A stretch of 64,000 nucleotides of DNA, from positions 353,501-417,500 of the forward strand of contig JAJTWR010000044.1 in assembly GCA_021613335.1 (NCBI GenBank), written 5' to 3'. Below the pieces are notes generated by a model. The model searched no databases. It had not been told where the DNA came from and saw nothing but the letters and a program-made list of their open reading frames with translations. Both the position numbers and the translations under genes were made by a program. Positions 24,620-37,099 of the stretch are shown here, piece by piece; positions within the stretch are counted from its first letter, which is position 1, and each line of letters begins with the position of its first letter. Origin of the DNA: Whitmania pigra (Eukaryota; Annelida; Clitellata; Hirudinida; Haemopidae).

Positions 24620-25747
24620 TATCTAGTTTATTTAATTGATAAATTTTAAGTTACTAAAATATATGTTTTTAATAAGATTTACAATTTAATAGCTGAAATG
24701 TAATTATCATATCCATTATGTACTATCACGATAATAATGTCTTCATTTAATGTCAGCATAAAATACTTGAGTTAAATTTACTGTAATAAACATTCTTGTA
24801 AATGATCATATCAAACTGATTAAAAAGTAGAATTTATTATTGATTTTATACTAAACTGTTTCGTGGTCCTATCGCATTTTGCGACCTGTTCCGTTTTATA
24901 GTCTTCCAAAGCCTACAAGCATTCGCCTGATTTCATTTAATATCCTTCAATGTTTGTGGTAGTTATGGATGATTAATTTTCTTGATTACACCAAAAAATC
25001 ATGTTTATAGTTATTTATCAATTTACTTCCATTTTTGTATCTAATTATTCAACCCATTTATGCAGTAAAAATAGTTACTTTCTGATATTCAGATATACAC
25101 ATAGAATCGTAACTTGGGAGACCAATCTTTTAATATTTAGCTAATTTTTATTGCAATTTTAGGTGGAAATGCAATGGCAGTGCGAGTAACAATCTCTTTT
25201 CACCACAATAATTACGGTTAATTCGTTATGACACCCTTCAGTGGCGCCAATCATCAGATTTCACTAAACGCGCAAATGGAGATGCGAGATGTGCGAAAAT
25301 GTACTAAATGTACGAGAAAGTCTTAAAGGATGCTAAAAAGGCTAGACGTACAATATAAACCTTTTTATGTAGGACTTCTTACAGAAATGGAAATCCTTTT
25401 GGGCACAATAAATTCTGTTTAGATCAATTACTTTGTGTTCGAATTAAGTATTTGTTAATGAAATAAAAATAAAACAAAAAAAATGTTCTACATATAACAT
25501 CATATTAGCTTGCCATCATATTAGTTCGGGACTGAACTTGATTTTTGGAATGGTGAATTGAATACTGAATATTTATTACCATTGTGAAAAATATGTATAA
25601 TATATATCTTGTGTTTTTGAATTATTGTAAAAATAGTTTAATAAAAATGAAATTACATGTATAGTATGGTTAATTTAGGTTTTAAAAAAGCTTGTTTATT
25701 CACGTGGACTTGTTATTTTTTTGAGTTATCGCTCAAAACATTCAAAG
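24620..25747. other. Spacer between peptide gene 5 and SDAD1
   Basis: No recognisable reading frame. The 5' exon and promoter of copy 5 (leftward) and the promoter of SDAD1 (rightward) should both lie here. Confidence 0.4.
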
Positions 25748-28700
25748 ATGACGGAGAGTACAGAAAAATCGTCTTTGATACTTCTGCAGAATCGTATGAA
25801 AAAAGACCCCGAATCTTACAAAGATAGTGTTGGTTTATGAATTTGTTTTACCGAAATTACATAAAGTTACATTGAACTGATTTCGCCTCAGCATTCAGTA
25901 TATTTAATGCATTTAACGTATAATTACTGTAGTTTGTAGCTTAAATTAATGTTTAAGTTGAAGTGTTTATCCAAAGTTGTATAAATGATATGTTTTATTG
26001 TTGTAACTTCTAACGGTTTGTTTAAAGAGCAGCAAACATTTGGTCACTAACTTCAAATACAATTATATTATTAATCAGGATTTAATGTTTTACCATATCT
26101 TATGCTGTTAAGGATAAAAACTGTTTTTTTCCAAATATTATCATCAGTTTTTTAACACCTTTGTAATTTTTAACTTAGAATTTTATATTTTCAGTTTGAT
26201 GAGACTTATAAAAAATTTAACGAATTATGGAAAACATTTCTTCTGAATCCCTCAAGTCATGAGGAGGAGTTGATATCTCTGGTTATGTTCCTTGCTCAGG
26301 TTGGTTGATAATAAATTACCTTTAAAAATGTATGTGTGATGATAGTCGGTGACCCGTCAAAATAGCCCAGCGACAAAATAGCCCCGTCAATGTAATTTTA
26401 TGAAAAAATACTTATATGAGTTGAAGACATTAACCGATAACTGATCTAAAATTTGATTAAATGAAATGAGTTATGTGTTTTGATGATGCTGTTTTGACGG
26501 GGTGCCATGATAGTCATTTATAATTGTGTGCTATTTGGCAGTGATCACATAGTTTTTAGTTAATAAATAGATAATTTGCTTTTTGAACTCAGGTTTGTCA
26601 ATGTTACAAAGAATATGCTGGTGAATTTGCATCACAAAATAAATTGGTTCTGAGCAAGCATGGACCTCAATTAGATGCTGATATGAGACTTGTAAGTTTA
26701 AAATTTTTATTTATTAATATATTAAGAATGAATATCCATGCATACATAGAAGACGTGTTTGTTCAGTCATTTTGCAAAGTCTTGATAATACTGAGAAACA
26801 AGGACCTTGTATCCCCTGTGGAGATCTTGAAGCTGTTCTTCGAGCTTTTTAGATGCTCAGACAAGGTTCTCCGTGAAACCCTCAAGAACTACATCATTCG
26901 TGACATTAAGAACATAAACATGAAAAGTAAAAATGTCTCATTGAATTCAGTGAGTTGGAGAGTTTATTAAATCTATAACTTCTATGTTAACAAGTTAAAA
27001 TCACTTTAAATAATGCAGGAGCTCCAAAATTTCATGTTTCTGATGTTGAGGGATGGCAACATTGCAGCATCAAAGATTTCATTGGTGAGAGGAAATAAGC
27101 AATTACAAAAAAATACTAATCAAGTTTTAAGGAAATTAATTTACAAATTGACTAATGAGTTTGAAACCATGTTAAGGATGTTTATTTTGATCACACAGGA
27201 TATAGTCATCGATTTGTACCACAGGAAAATCTGGAACAATGCCAGAACTGCTAATATTATCTCAACTGCCCTTTTTTCTAAGGCACCAAAGGTAAGTGAA
27301 AGTAGTGAAGATTGAGACAGAGTATTATGATATTGTATTTTATTATTACTTATTGGAATATATTTATCATTCAATTTACTTTTCCACAACAGATGGTAAT
27401 GGCTGCCCTGAAATTTTTTACCGGTGCTGACGAAGAGGATGATGAGGACAATGACAGTGATGATGATGATGATGTTAAGCCAGTATGTCGTGGATTCTCA
27501 TGAGATAATTTAGTTTATACAGATGTCTATTTACAAAATTAATTTAATTTGGAGTGCACTTTTACACATTTCATTATAATTAATCTTTTGCAGACTGAGA
27601 CAAGAAATGCCAAACAACTGCAGCTTGCTTATCGTGTTGGTAAGAAGAACAACAAGAGAGAAAAGAGGATGAAAAGGGCACTCGAGATGATCCAGGTTTC
27701 ACTGTGCACTGATTTTAACCTTAGCACAATCAAATTAATATTTGATGTCCATAATAGTTTTTACTATTCATTTATGCTTGTTGATGGGTCATATTCTCTC
27801 TGTAATATAATTAATTAATATTAGCTATTTATCACTATAATTAATTATAATTTATGCAGAATCAGAAGAAAAAGAAGAAAAAGGTCAACACTTGCTTTTC
27901 TGCCATACACCTTCTCAATGATCCCCAAGGTACAAATATGGTGGCAATTGTGGTTTACAATTTTGGCCGCTGTTCATGCAGTCATTATAATTGTTAGTTG
28001 CCTCTGACAGCACAATCCTGATTTTGTAGACTTGGCAGATCGAGTTTTTGGTCAGTTGGATAGGCCTAAAGTGAATGAGATGTTGAATGTGAGGATGATG
28101 AAGCTCAAGTTTGTTTCACAGCTTGTTGGCACTCACAAGGTAGTGAAACCATGATGTTTGTGATTCAACTGACAACTGATTGATATCCATTGATTTTCTC
28201 CAGTTGATACTGCTCCAGTACTATCCATTCATGGACCGATATCTTAAGCCTTCTCAAAGAGGTTGGAACCATGAATTACCAACCAATTCTCATAAGTTAT
28301 TGTTATCATCATCATCTAACATAATGCTATTTTAAATATTATAGTTACTTTAAGTGATTGCTAGCATTTCATAACTTTAAGATGTCACAAAGATCCTTCT
28401 TTATCTTGCACAAGCCTGTCATGAAATTGTACCACCAGATGTGAGTCCAGCTCTCTTCGTTGTTATTAACATATTATGAAGACACCCTCACAACATACTA
28501 TTTTAATGTTTATTCCTTAACATGATAATTTATGCAGGTGGTAACTTCCTCCATAAGAACGATTGTGAATAACTTTGTCTCTGAACACAACTCAAATGAA
28601 GTCATGGCTGTGGGGTAAGCAGTTACATGCAGAAGTTTCAACTGTAATTTTTGGAAATGCTATTAAATAGTAAATTAATATTTATTAATAATAACACTAA

Positions 28701-30489
28701 TGTATGTGAACAGCAATGAAAATTAATGAAAGCAATTTGTTTTTTTGTATTTGGTCGATTTTTTGAGTGCTTTATGTATCGGGTTAGGATGTGAATGCAC
28801 TTCTTGAAGCACCCCTGCCCGAGGGCGCGAGATGGGTTGCAAACACGACACGTAATGACTGTTGCTTTCAATGCCTTTCTCAGGCATGCAACTCTCTGAG
28901 CCAACTCGAGCATCAAAGAAAGCTGATTAAACATATCTTCTAAAGGCATTTAAATTTATTTAACTTGAAAATATGATGGAATAATAATAATAATCTATTT
29001 CTCATCAGCTTGAATGCAGTCAGAGAAATATGCAACAGGTGTCCCCTGGCAATGGATGCTGATCTTCTGCATGACCTTGCCCTTTACAAGAAATACAAGG
29101 ACAAGTGTTAGTCCTGTGATGATATCTTAAATATTTTGGAAATTCATTTTAAAATGTTTTCCAGGTGTGTCAATGGCTGCACAATCTTTAATTGGATTGT
29201 TCAGGTCAAAGAATCCAGAATTGTTGCACAGGTCTTTCTTGGTAAGGAAATGATTACTTGCTGTTTGTTCCCCGCTATGACTTAAATTCAACAACTGTTT
29301 CCTGTAATAATTATCCAAATGCCAAATATAGGGTAAACCAACAATGGCCATGGTTGAAAAGGAAAAGGTTCTTGAATACGGAGCGTCGGATGCAAAGGAT
29401 TACCTGCCTGGAGCAGAAATTCTTCCAGATGAAGAGGAACTAAAAAAACAAGAGGAAGAAGGTATGATGATTGTGATGCAGTTGATAATTCTTATGACAT
29501 GTTATGAGATAAATGGCTGACTTGTACTTATGCGTTTTATTTCATTCAGAGACATGGGAGTCATGCAGTGAAGATGAGGATGATGACGATGATGGCTCTT
29601 GGGTAGATGTCTCACATTCATCCGACGAAGGCGAAAATGTAAGGCGTTCAAAATTGTGATAATTGATCACAGCTGATGAATTAATTACTCATCCCATAGA
29701 AGGAAGAGGAGAATGCAGTAAAGGAAATGACACAAGAGGAGCGTGTCGAGAAATCCAGGAAGGTTTTTGAAACAAGGATTCTGACAGAAGAAGACTTCAA
29801 AAAAATCGAGAGCTACCAGAAAAAAAAGGAATCTGAATTTTTCAAGAAAGGAAACAATAAAAGGGAACACTCAGAGGCCTTCCCAGAGGAGGGGTATTTA
29901 CGATTTATTAATCCTTTTATAGTTTAAGGTGTGATATAAATTCTTGTTTCCTTCCTATCAATTCACACAATGCTAGTGATTTTAATTTCCTGAATTCAAT
30001 TGTTTTGGGCCAAACTTAAAAACACTGTGTGCCTTGTCTGAGAGTTGAAACAACTAATTTCCAGTGGTGAACTGCTGGCATTGTCAAACATTGAGAATGT
30101 CCACAAGAAGAGAAAACATGACAAAGAATCAAGATTGGCCACTGTGATGGTGAATGAGCTCATTATTTAGAAATAATTTTTATTTACAGTACAACAATAA
30201 TAAATGGTTACAACAGGCTGGCAGAGAGGGCAGAACGAAGTTTGGTGATAAGAAAGGAAGAGCTAACGAGTTTGCCAGCACGTCCAACAAGGAGAAGCTG
30301 AGGAACAAAAACTTCATGATGGTTCGGCAAAAGGTCAAAAAGAATGCCAAGAAAGCAACCTTCCACGACAAAAAGGTTTCAACATAAACTTTAATTACAT
30401 TTTTACATACATTAAACTGATACATTTGTTCAATTCAGGAAACATTGAAGAAATATTTGTTGAGCAAGTTGAAGCAAAAGTCGAAATAA
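25748..30489 (+). CDS. SDAD1: SDA1 homologue, 60S ribosome biogenesis factor
   Basis: Twenty-one exons keep phase: 25748-25828, 26195-26299, 26593-26691, 26767-26949, 27019-27084, 27199-27291, 27393-27482, 27594-27695, 27860-27929, 28030-28139, 28204-28261, 28382-28440, 28538-28614, 29009-29106, 29165-29241, 29332-29461, 29550-29638, 29700-29893, 30065-30149, 30217-30375 and 30439-30489. Family motifs in order are [117 protein letters not shown] and [17 protein letters not shown]. The product is nuclear or nucleolar, with acidic and lysine-rich stretches, and acts in 60S subunit maturation and export. Intron 2 contains a 159-bp foldback element and intron 13 a SINE. The exon 1 and exon 14 donors are the least canonical. 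Confidence 0.95.
26348..26506. mobile_element. Short non-autonomous relative of the foldback element
   Basis: It begins GGTGACCCGTCAAAATAG and ends with a matching inverted GACGGGGTGCC. It is bounded by a perfect 9-bp duplication, atgatagtc (26339-26347 and 26507-26515). The ends match the 1.1-kb element at 19479-20591. It lies within SDAD1 intron 2. Confidence 0.9.
28790..28911 (-). mobile_element. Decayed tRNA-derived SINE copy in SDAD1 intron
   Basis: It retains the 'gggttgcaaacacgacacgtaatgac' region with its B-box remnant, and a degraded A-box region ('gcatgcaactctctgagcc'), relative to the copy at 60002-60181. Confidence 0.65.
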
Positions 30490-30554
30490 ATTGATTATTT
30501 TGAATAAATTGGGTTCAATTGAATGTGTTTCTGAGAAAGGAGGGATTAATTAAT

Positions 30555-32659
30555 TCAATAAATTGGAATGTAGTTCTCCATTTTTGAGCGGTTGCTGTGG
30601 ACAATGCATTCAGCAATCCAAATAATGTTTCTGCTTTCTTGCTCCTTCATCTTGAAGTAGGCATAAAAAACTCCGTAGTGGAACTGATTCATGAATGCCT
30701 TCTTCATCAGCTCGATCTTCAATCAAGAATCAAATCTTCAGTTTAAAGTGAATTTATTTAGAAAATTATTGTTGAATGAACGCCATGCGTGTGAGTTGCC
30801 GATGCTGTCACATAAACACAGCCAATAAAATCAAAGCGACAAAAGTGTGACAACACCTCCTTCTCGAAAAATCTGTCCTCTATCGACTTTCCATCTCCAA
30901 CGCTTCCGTAATCTTTGAAGATGAAGTTGTACTCCTACAAAATGAATTGCTTGATTTATTTCGCATGATTTGATTACAAATTATTCTTACAGCGTATTTC
31001 TGAGCTACTTCCTTGACTTGTTCAATATCTTCCGCTTTGCTGAGAGCTTCGAGGCCGTCAGGGTAAAGCTTGCCACACTTGGAGTAAAGTTTATTCCTGT
31101 CGTCCGTGGATAGGTCGGTCTCGAAGGAGTTGATGGTGATTATGAAAGCCCTTCTGTCCGCTTCGAACTATTATTATATTATTTTTATGAGCTTTGTTTA
31201 TCTTATTAGCATATAATTTCAGATTGCCGTTGAATGAACCAACCCCTAGTATCTCGCACATAATTTCTTCAGTCGCTGAGCCCAATCCTTTGCAGAAATT
31301 GTAGAAATCGTCGATGTAGGCCTGTGTTATGATATTTATGATTTAAAACAATTCGATTTATGTACGCTTTTCCGACCTTGTAAAGAGTGTTCCTAATAAT
31401 TTCAATGTTGAGTTCGTCCAGATCCTTATGAGACAACCATTCCCCGAAATAATTAGCTGAAGACAATATACACAATTATTCTGCAATATTTTTTAAAGTT
31501 TGGACAAAACGCACCCAGCGGAGTGTCTACCAATATGGCATCGTATAGTTCTTCTGACGTTGAAGCAATTCCTAACGCTTCCATCTGCTCAAAGTGTCCC
31601 AATGGGTTACACTTGGGCAGCAATTCTTTTATGGAGCGTCCACGCAGAGTTCCGGATATAAGCAAAATGATGTTGTCGATCATGTATCCATAACTAAAAC
31701 AAAGTTAATACTCTATTTAGTTAATAAGCTAAGTTCGATCATTTCATTTTCGAGTGAGATCGTTAGCACGATGTATTGATTGCCTCTTTTAAACAGTTAG
31801 TCATTTCATAAGAACTAAATGACTTACGTTATATATTCTAAAAACTGAGACAAAGGTTGGAGCGAATTGTTCCTTAAGTAGTTGAATTCAATAACAAGTT
31901 TTTCTGTCAGTTTGGAGTCGATAGCTAACACTGTCAGAGGCCCTTGCTCATTATTGAGGAAATCTCCATAATCGGTGCTTTGCAAATGCTGCTTAAGATC
32001 TGATATCATGAAAGAACTGCTTTTAAGAAAGTTAAAAAATTATTTCATTGAATAATCCAATAGCAGTGATGCTACCGAGTTTCCCCGAAAATAAATCCTA
32101 CCGCGTCTTATGGAACAAAAATTAATACAATACTCCATCTTATTTTCGGAGCTATTTATATATTCACTCAAATATTAATGATAAAACTTGAAAGGTGATT
32201 ATTATTGCGCAATAAGTGGTGATTGAAACCATGGAAGTGTGACACCAATTTTATCGCCGAAAGTTACCCTGGTAGAACCAAGCTATTGTTGACATTATTT
32301 ATATATTTTTTCACTTATTCATATACATGATTTTTAATATCATGTTGTGTAATCGCTGAAAAATGAAACACTAAAAGTGAAGTTTTGGGATTTAAAATGC
32401 CATCGAGGGGACTCATTTAATTCGAGTTGTAAAAATTTCCCATTTGAAACATGTTCAAATTGGATGCTTTCAGGATTTAGACCATCGTTTTCTTGTTTTT
32501 TATTACTTTTAATCCACAAACATGAAGATAAACATTACCGTCTAGATTTTCGCACTGTGTCAAATTGATATAGTCCGGCCCCTTGAGAATTCCCGCTTTG
32601 AAGCCACGCACAATTCCTTCCAGGAAGCCATTATCCAGATTGAAAGTGAACGAATTCAT
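30555..32659 (-). CDS. ATP6V0D: V-type proton ATPase subunit d
   Basis: Eight exons keep phase and give 348 residues, against about 350 for the family: 32539-32659, 31828-31999, 31515-31693, 31377-31456, 31244-31321, 30991-31167, 30857-30934 and 30555-30716. The start is [20 protein letters not shown]. Conserved blocks are [79 protein letters not shown] and [20 protein letters not shown]. The tail is [10 protein letters not shown]...NYIPIY. Subunit d forms the cytosolic collar of the membrane-bound V0 sector, coupling the central stalk to the c-ring. The stop codon lies 65 bp from the SDAD1 stop on the opposite strand. The 5' end is divergent from the MYORG-like gene. Intron 1 contains a MITE-like fragment. 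Confidence 0.96.
32086..32160. mobile_element. MITE-like fragment in ATP6V0D intron 1
   Basis: It carries gtttccccgaaaataa near its left end and an inverted ttattttcgga near its right, about 55 bp apart. The word resembles a dispersed element type I recall from many animal genomes. The ends are not defined and no target duplication was found. Confidence 0.4.
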
Positions 32660-33549
32660 GACGGAGAGGGGAAATCTTCGCTTAAAAGTTTAACAATATT
32701 CTGAGATTCGATCGAAGAGACGGTTTTACTAATGCGATCCTCCTTGATCGAGACTTGATGTGTCCGGTTTGAGTTTGTTTTGAATGCGCACTACATTAAT
32801 TCTACAATGTTGTTAAGTTTTTCTTACAAAGCCAAATAAAAGCAATGTTCTGACTTCTGTACCTGACCTCAAAATATTGAATATTCTTAAAGATAATGAT
32901 AACAGCTATTTATCATACATAAGATTTGTCATCGATACCGTAACTAATTATAATAACCAACATCATCACCATAATCGCTAAAGGCCACAGACATATTCCG
33001 AATACCGTAATTTCAATAACTTCGTTGACGCAAAAACAACAAGATATGATTTCAAGAGACCACTCAGAGTTGTTGAAAACATTTCTTGTCACAGGTTTGT
33101 GGCGCCTCTCTCAATGGGGGGTAAGACAATATTAAGCAACATAAAATTAGAAAATTCATCCTAATGGAGATCGAGTTGAATAAGAAGCGTGGCTTTGCTT
33201 TGATAAGAGAGACATCTCTGCTATCCGGTAAGAAAATGCATTCAGCTAATAGAAGCTCTCGAAGCGGACAATCACTTAAAATCAAGAGGTAATTGCTGAT
33301 TCTCAATGAAATCTGGCTTGAACTGAAAAACAAGCAGGATTGGGAGCCGACTCGTATTGAGTTGGATGAATTGCGATGATGATGACAGTGATGATGGCTG
33401 ATATTTAATGGCTCTCCGACGAGTTCATCTTTGGAAACATTTCGTTACGGACTCTTGAACTTATAAGTCGAGTGTTAGAAGAATATTGAATATTCTCGAT
33501 GTTCGGTTACATTTAAATTTTTAAGAGTTTAAATCCAATAGCTAAAGAT
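32660..33549. promoter_or_regulatory. Head-to-head spacer of ATP6V0D and the MYORG-like gene
   Basis: The two start codons point away from each other across 890 bp with no other recognisable gene, so both promoters must lie here or in upstream untranslated exons. No TATA box or initiator can be assigned with confidence. A shared bidirectional promoter is an inference. Confidence 0.4.
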
Positions 33550-36188
33550 ATGGATGAGCGCATGAAAGAAGAAGAAATGTTACAGGAGATGAAGGTCATC
33601 AATGCTGGATCGAATGATGGAGTGGAAAAGGAGAAAGAGTTTGACAAGAACTATAATAATCTGCTCAAACTGAAACAAGTTGGCTTGGTTTAAATTTAAA
33701 TGACGATTGGCATTTTTGCATTTTGTTTAATAACTGTTGCTTAGCTATTTTTAACGCGCCAAGAACATGCAAACTTTTATTACACTTTTAATTGCAAGCA
33801 CTGAATGATTTCAGGAAATGTTGGAAACAAAAGAAAAGAAACGCTCTTGGAAAATTTTCAGTTGCGGTCAATTAAAAGAAAAGAAGAACAGCGAGAGAAA
33901 ATTGTTGGCATTTGTCGTCTTCTTATTCATCGTCATAATCGGAGGTTTGATAGTCATATATTGCTTCCATGAGGAAGAGTTGTATTACATTTTCAAGGGC
34001 AGAAACTTAGTGGTCAACGAAAAAACGCTCGACTTTGAATTTTATAACCACAAGAAAGAAGTTGTGGCCAGCGGTACCTTTTGGAAATCCCGACCCAAAG
34101 ACAGATTGCCATATGACTGCAGTTTTGAGGAAAGTCTATCGAACGATCTTTGTTTACTCTGGAAGAAAATTACGAAGTTGAACGTCGTGCACAAAAGTAT
34201 CAGAAATGATAGCAATTGCTACGAGGTAAAGTGGTCTTCGTCGTCTGATGAAGGACAGCACGATTGCTTCAATTTAGGACAGGCACGCTGGTTTGGCGGA
34301 GGTCTCATCGAGGGCCGAGAATGGCCCTTCCAAAAACATTCCATTTCCAGAAAGAAATTCTTGACAGGGAAATTAGCGCATAACAGTCTCTTCGGGCCGG
34401 TGCTCGAAAGGTATTGGCTCAATTCGAACGGGGTGGCCATTGTGGTAGCTGAAAATTCACCTCTGGAAATTAGCATCAAGCAGAAAGACTCACTTAATGT
34501 TAAGAACTCTAGCGACTCGCAGTTCTGTCTCTATGCCAGCCCGGACAAGGCACGCAACTATTCAGATCTGAAGTACACCGTCTGTGTAGCTCCAGACATT
34601 CTAGAAGTTCACAAAGTGGCTCTACCTCTTGCTCTGGAGTCAGCCAACCTAAGCAATCATGACATACCTGACGAAATGTTTTTCAATCCTTTCTGGTCCA
34701 CATGGTCCAGCTTCAAGACAAATTACAATGAAGCAAGTTTGATGGAGTTTGGTAATGAAATTGCCTCCAGAGGCTACGGTCACGGAGTGATGTTATTCGA
34801 CGATGGATGGGAATATCACCATGGAGATATGGTTTTCGATCGATACAAATTTCCCAATCCGGACACTATCATCAACTCGTTGCACCAACAGGGATTCAAG
34901 TTGTCCCTCGCCGTGCACAGCCAACTGAACACTGACAGTTTATCTTTCCACGAGGCAATTTTGAACGATTATTTGGTTAACGATGCTAGTGGAAATGTTC
35001 CCGGGTTAACGAAATGGTCTGCGGAGGCCTTCAAGAGCAGGTTTGATGCTTTTTAATGGTTTCTAAAATGGCAGTCTTAATTACTTTTTATAGCAATACA
35101 AGTATGGCGAGTGGCTTTAAAAAAAACATATTATTTGAATGAATAACTTTGACATTCTAGAAGTACTTTTATTTTCATAAGACAAGTTATGCGTTAATAT
35201 TATGCTGATATTTATAATAATGTTAGAGTTGTAATTTTAATAATGTTATTGTTGTGTTGATAATAACGTACATGTCATTATTAATTACTTGAAACTGAAT
35301 GCAATTGGTATTAGAATTAAGAATCGATATGAATGCCTTAGGAATAGCACAGGGGTTGCAGGGATCCTCGACATATCAGAAAATGCCATCGAATGGCACA
35401 AACATCGTCTACATGACTTCAGAACGAACAACTCCATTGATTTCTTCCATTTCTCCGGCGGTGAAATGTCGTCTCTTCCATCCAATCCTTCTTTCAGACG
35501 CTCAATCATCGATCAAAATGACTACACGAAGTTTTACGCCAGACTCGCTTCATCGTTTTCTGGGTTTGTGTCTGTCGAGTCAGCGTACAAGACTCAAAAC
35601 TATCCAGTCGTCATTAGAATCGCCAACAAGAAATCAACATGGAGTCAGCTAGATGGCCTGCAGTCAGTTATTCCGACGGCTTTAAATCTTGGACTGAGTG
35701 GTTATCGCCTGTTTCTTCCGGACTCAGTTGGCGGTTCTGTCCATCCTGAACCACCAACGAAAGAACTCTACATAAGATGGCTGCAGCTAAACACCTTCAT
35801 GCCTTTCATGCATTTTTCTATCCTTCCTGATCGTTACGGCAACGACACCGAAGTCTTAGCAAAGAATTTCATGTACCTTCGTAAGAAACTTGTTGTTCCT
35901 GAAATTCTGAAAGCTTACCAAACTTCACTCAACACCGAGCCCATCATTAAGCCTGTTTGGTGGCTTTCTCCAAACGACAAAGAAGCTCTAGACAGGAAGG
36001 ATGAATTTCTCGTGGGTGACAAGATTTTGGTAGCACCGATTGTCACACCTGGATTGGAACACAGGGACGTTTACCTTCCCGAAGGATTGTGGGAAGACAG
36101 GAATAATGATCAAGTCCACGTGGGACCAAAAATGTTGAAAGGCTATAAGATACCTCTTGATATGACTGCTTATTTTATTAAAAAGTAG
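33550..36188 (+). CDS. GH31 family, MYORG-like type II membrane glycosidase homologue
   Basis: The proposed exons are 33550-33678, 33815-35040 and 35315-36188, giving about 742 residues against roughly 714 for human MYORG. A cytoplasmic N-terminus precedes a single membrane anchor (LLAFVVFLFIVIIGGLIVIYCF, near residues 73-94), giving type II topology in the secretory pathway. The GH31 core shows FWSTWSSFK, GYGHGVMLFDDGWE, LYIRWLQLNTFMPFMHFS, VWWLSPND and ILVAPIV...RDVYLPEGLW. At the nucleophile motif (family F-x-F-D-A-G-E) this protein has HFSGGEMSSLP, with Ser replacing the catalytic Asp. The usual RDS near the acid/base appears as KKS. It may be a pseudoenzyme. The exon 2-3 junction is tentative, since it inserts about 19 residues after GLTKW. 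Family membership is firm and orthology to MYORG is likely. Confidence 0.82.
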
Positions 36189-36531
36189 AAAATATAGTCA
36201 AAAAACTTTAGTGGCATGATGTTATGGAGTATAAGTTTGATACTTTATCTATTTTGCTTGTAAATGATGCCGGTGGAGCTGCGATGTTTCATTTAAAAAA
36301 TGGTTGGATTAAGATACCATTTCGATGTTGAACTCATGTTGAATCTAGTAATATCGTTTTCTCTAAATGAATTAAAACATTTTCTTTCATTGGTTAACCG
36401 ATTAAGCCACGAGTACAAATTTTTTCATTACACATTTCACTTTATCATTTTTATTTAAAGTGTTATCTTCAAATTTGCTAATTAATTTTTTAGTAGGATG
36501 TCAAGGTAGTTTTTAACGATCCAAAATTTAC

Positions 36532-36628
36532 AAAGCGCCACACCAGAGGGGCTCCCTGGCGACAAATTACGACCGTTGTCATTACCGCCGCATGTAGGAA
36601 CACAACCTATAAAGCCAACCTGCTGCAT
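36532..36628 (-). mobile_element. SINE copy with internal deletion
   Basis: It keeps 'aaagcgccacaccagaggggctccct' at the 3' side and 'ttacgaccgttgtcattaccgccgcat' at the 5' side. The segment carrying the B box is missing relative to the copy at 60002-60181. Confidence 0.7.
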
Positions 36629-37099
36629 TTGGGGCTACACGAGATATAACGGGAAAGCAAAGGGCTGGAGTTGTTTGAAGCAGTAACTGCTGAACTAAAT
36701 TCATATTTTATGAAGTTAAAACGATATATGTTTTACGACCTACTTTCGGAAAACATCTTTCCAATCAGAGCGCCTAAATTAGCTAATACATGAATATTAA
36801 TCAGCCCGGCGCGCTCTTGACATGGGTTTGTAAATATGCATCCCGTCGAAGGAACTCCGATGCGCTCGCTTGCCTTGCTAGCGATATTTTAGTATATTTT
36901 AAGAACTTATTATCTGGGTTAGGGGTAGGTTTAGGGTTTGGATTATGATTAATAATTTAATATTTGTTCAGTTTAGCTTGTTTTCTGGATACACAGTTCC
37001 GGGCTATTGACAACTAGCTGTTTTTAGACTGGTGAAGTGCGTTACAGGAGTTTTCAAATATTTATAGTTTTTCATTATTTATAATAATAATCCAAAATA

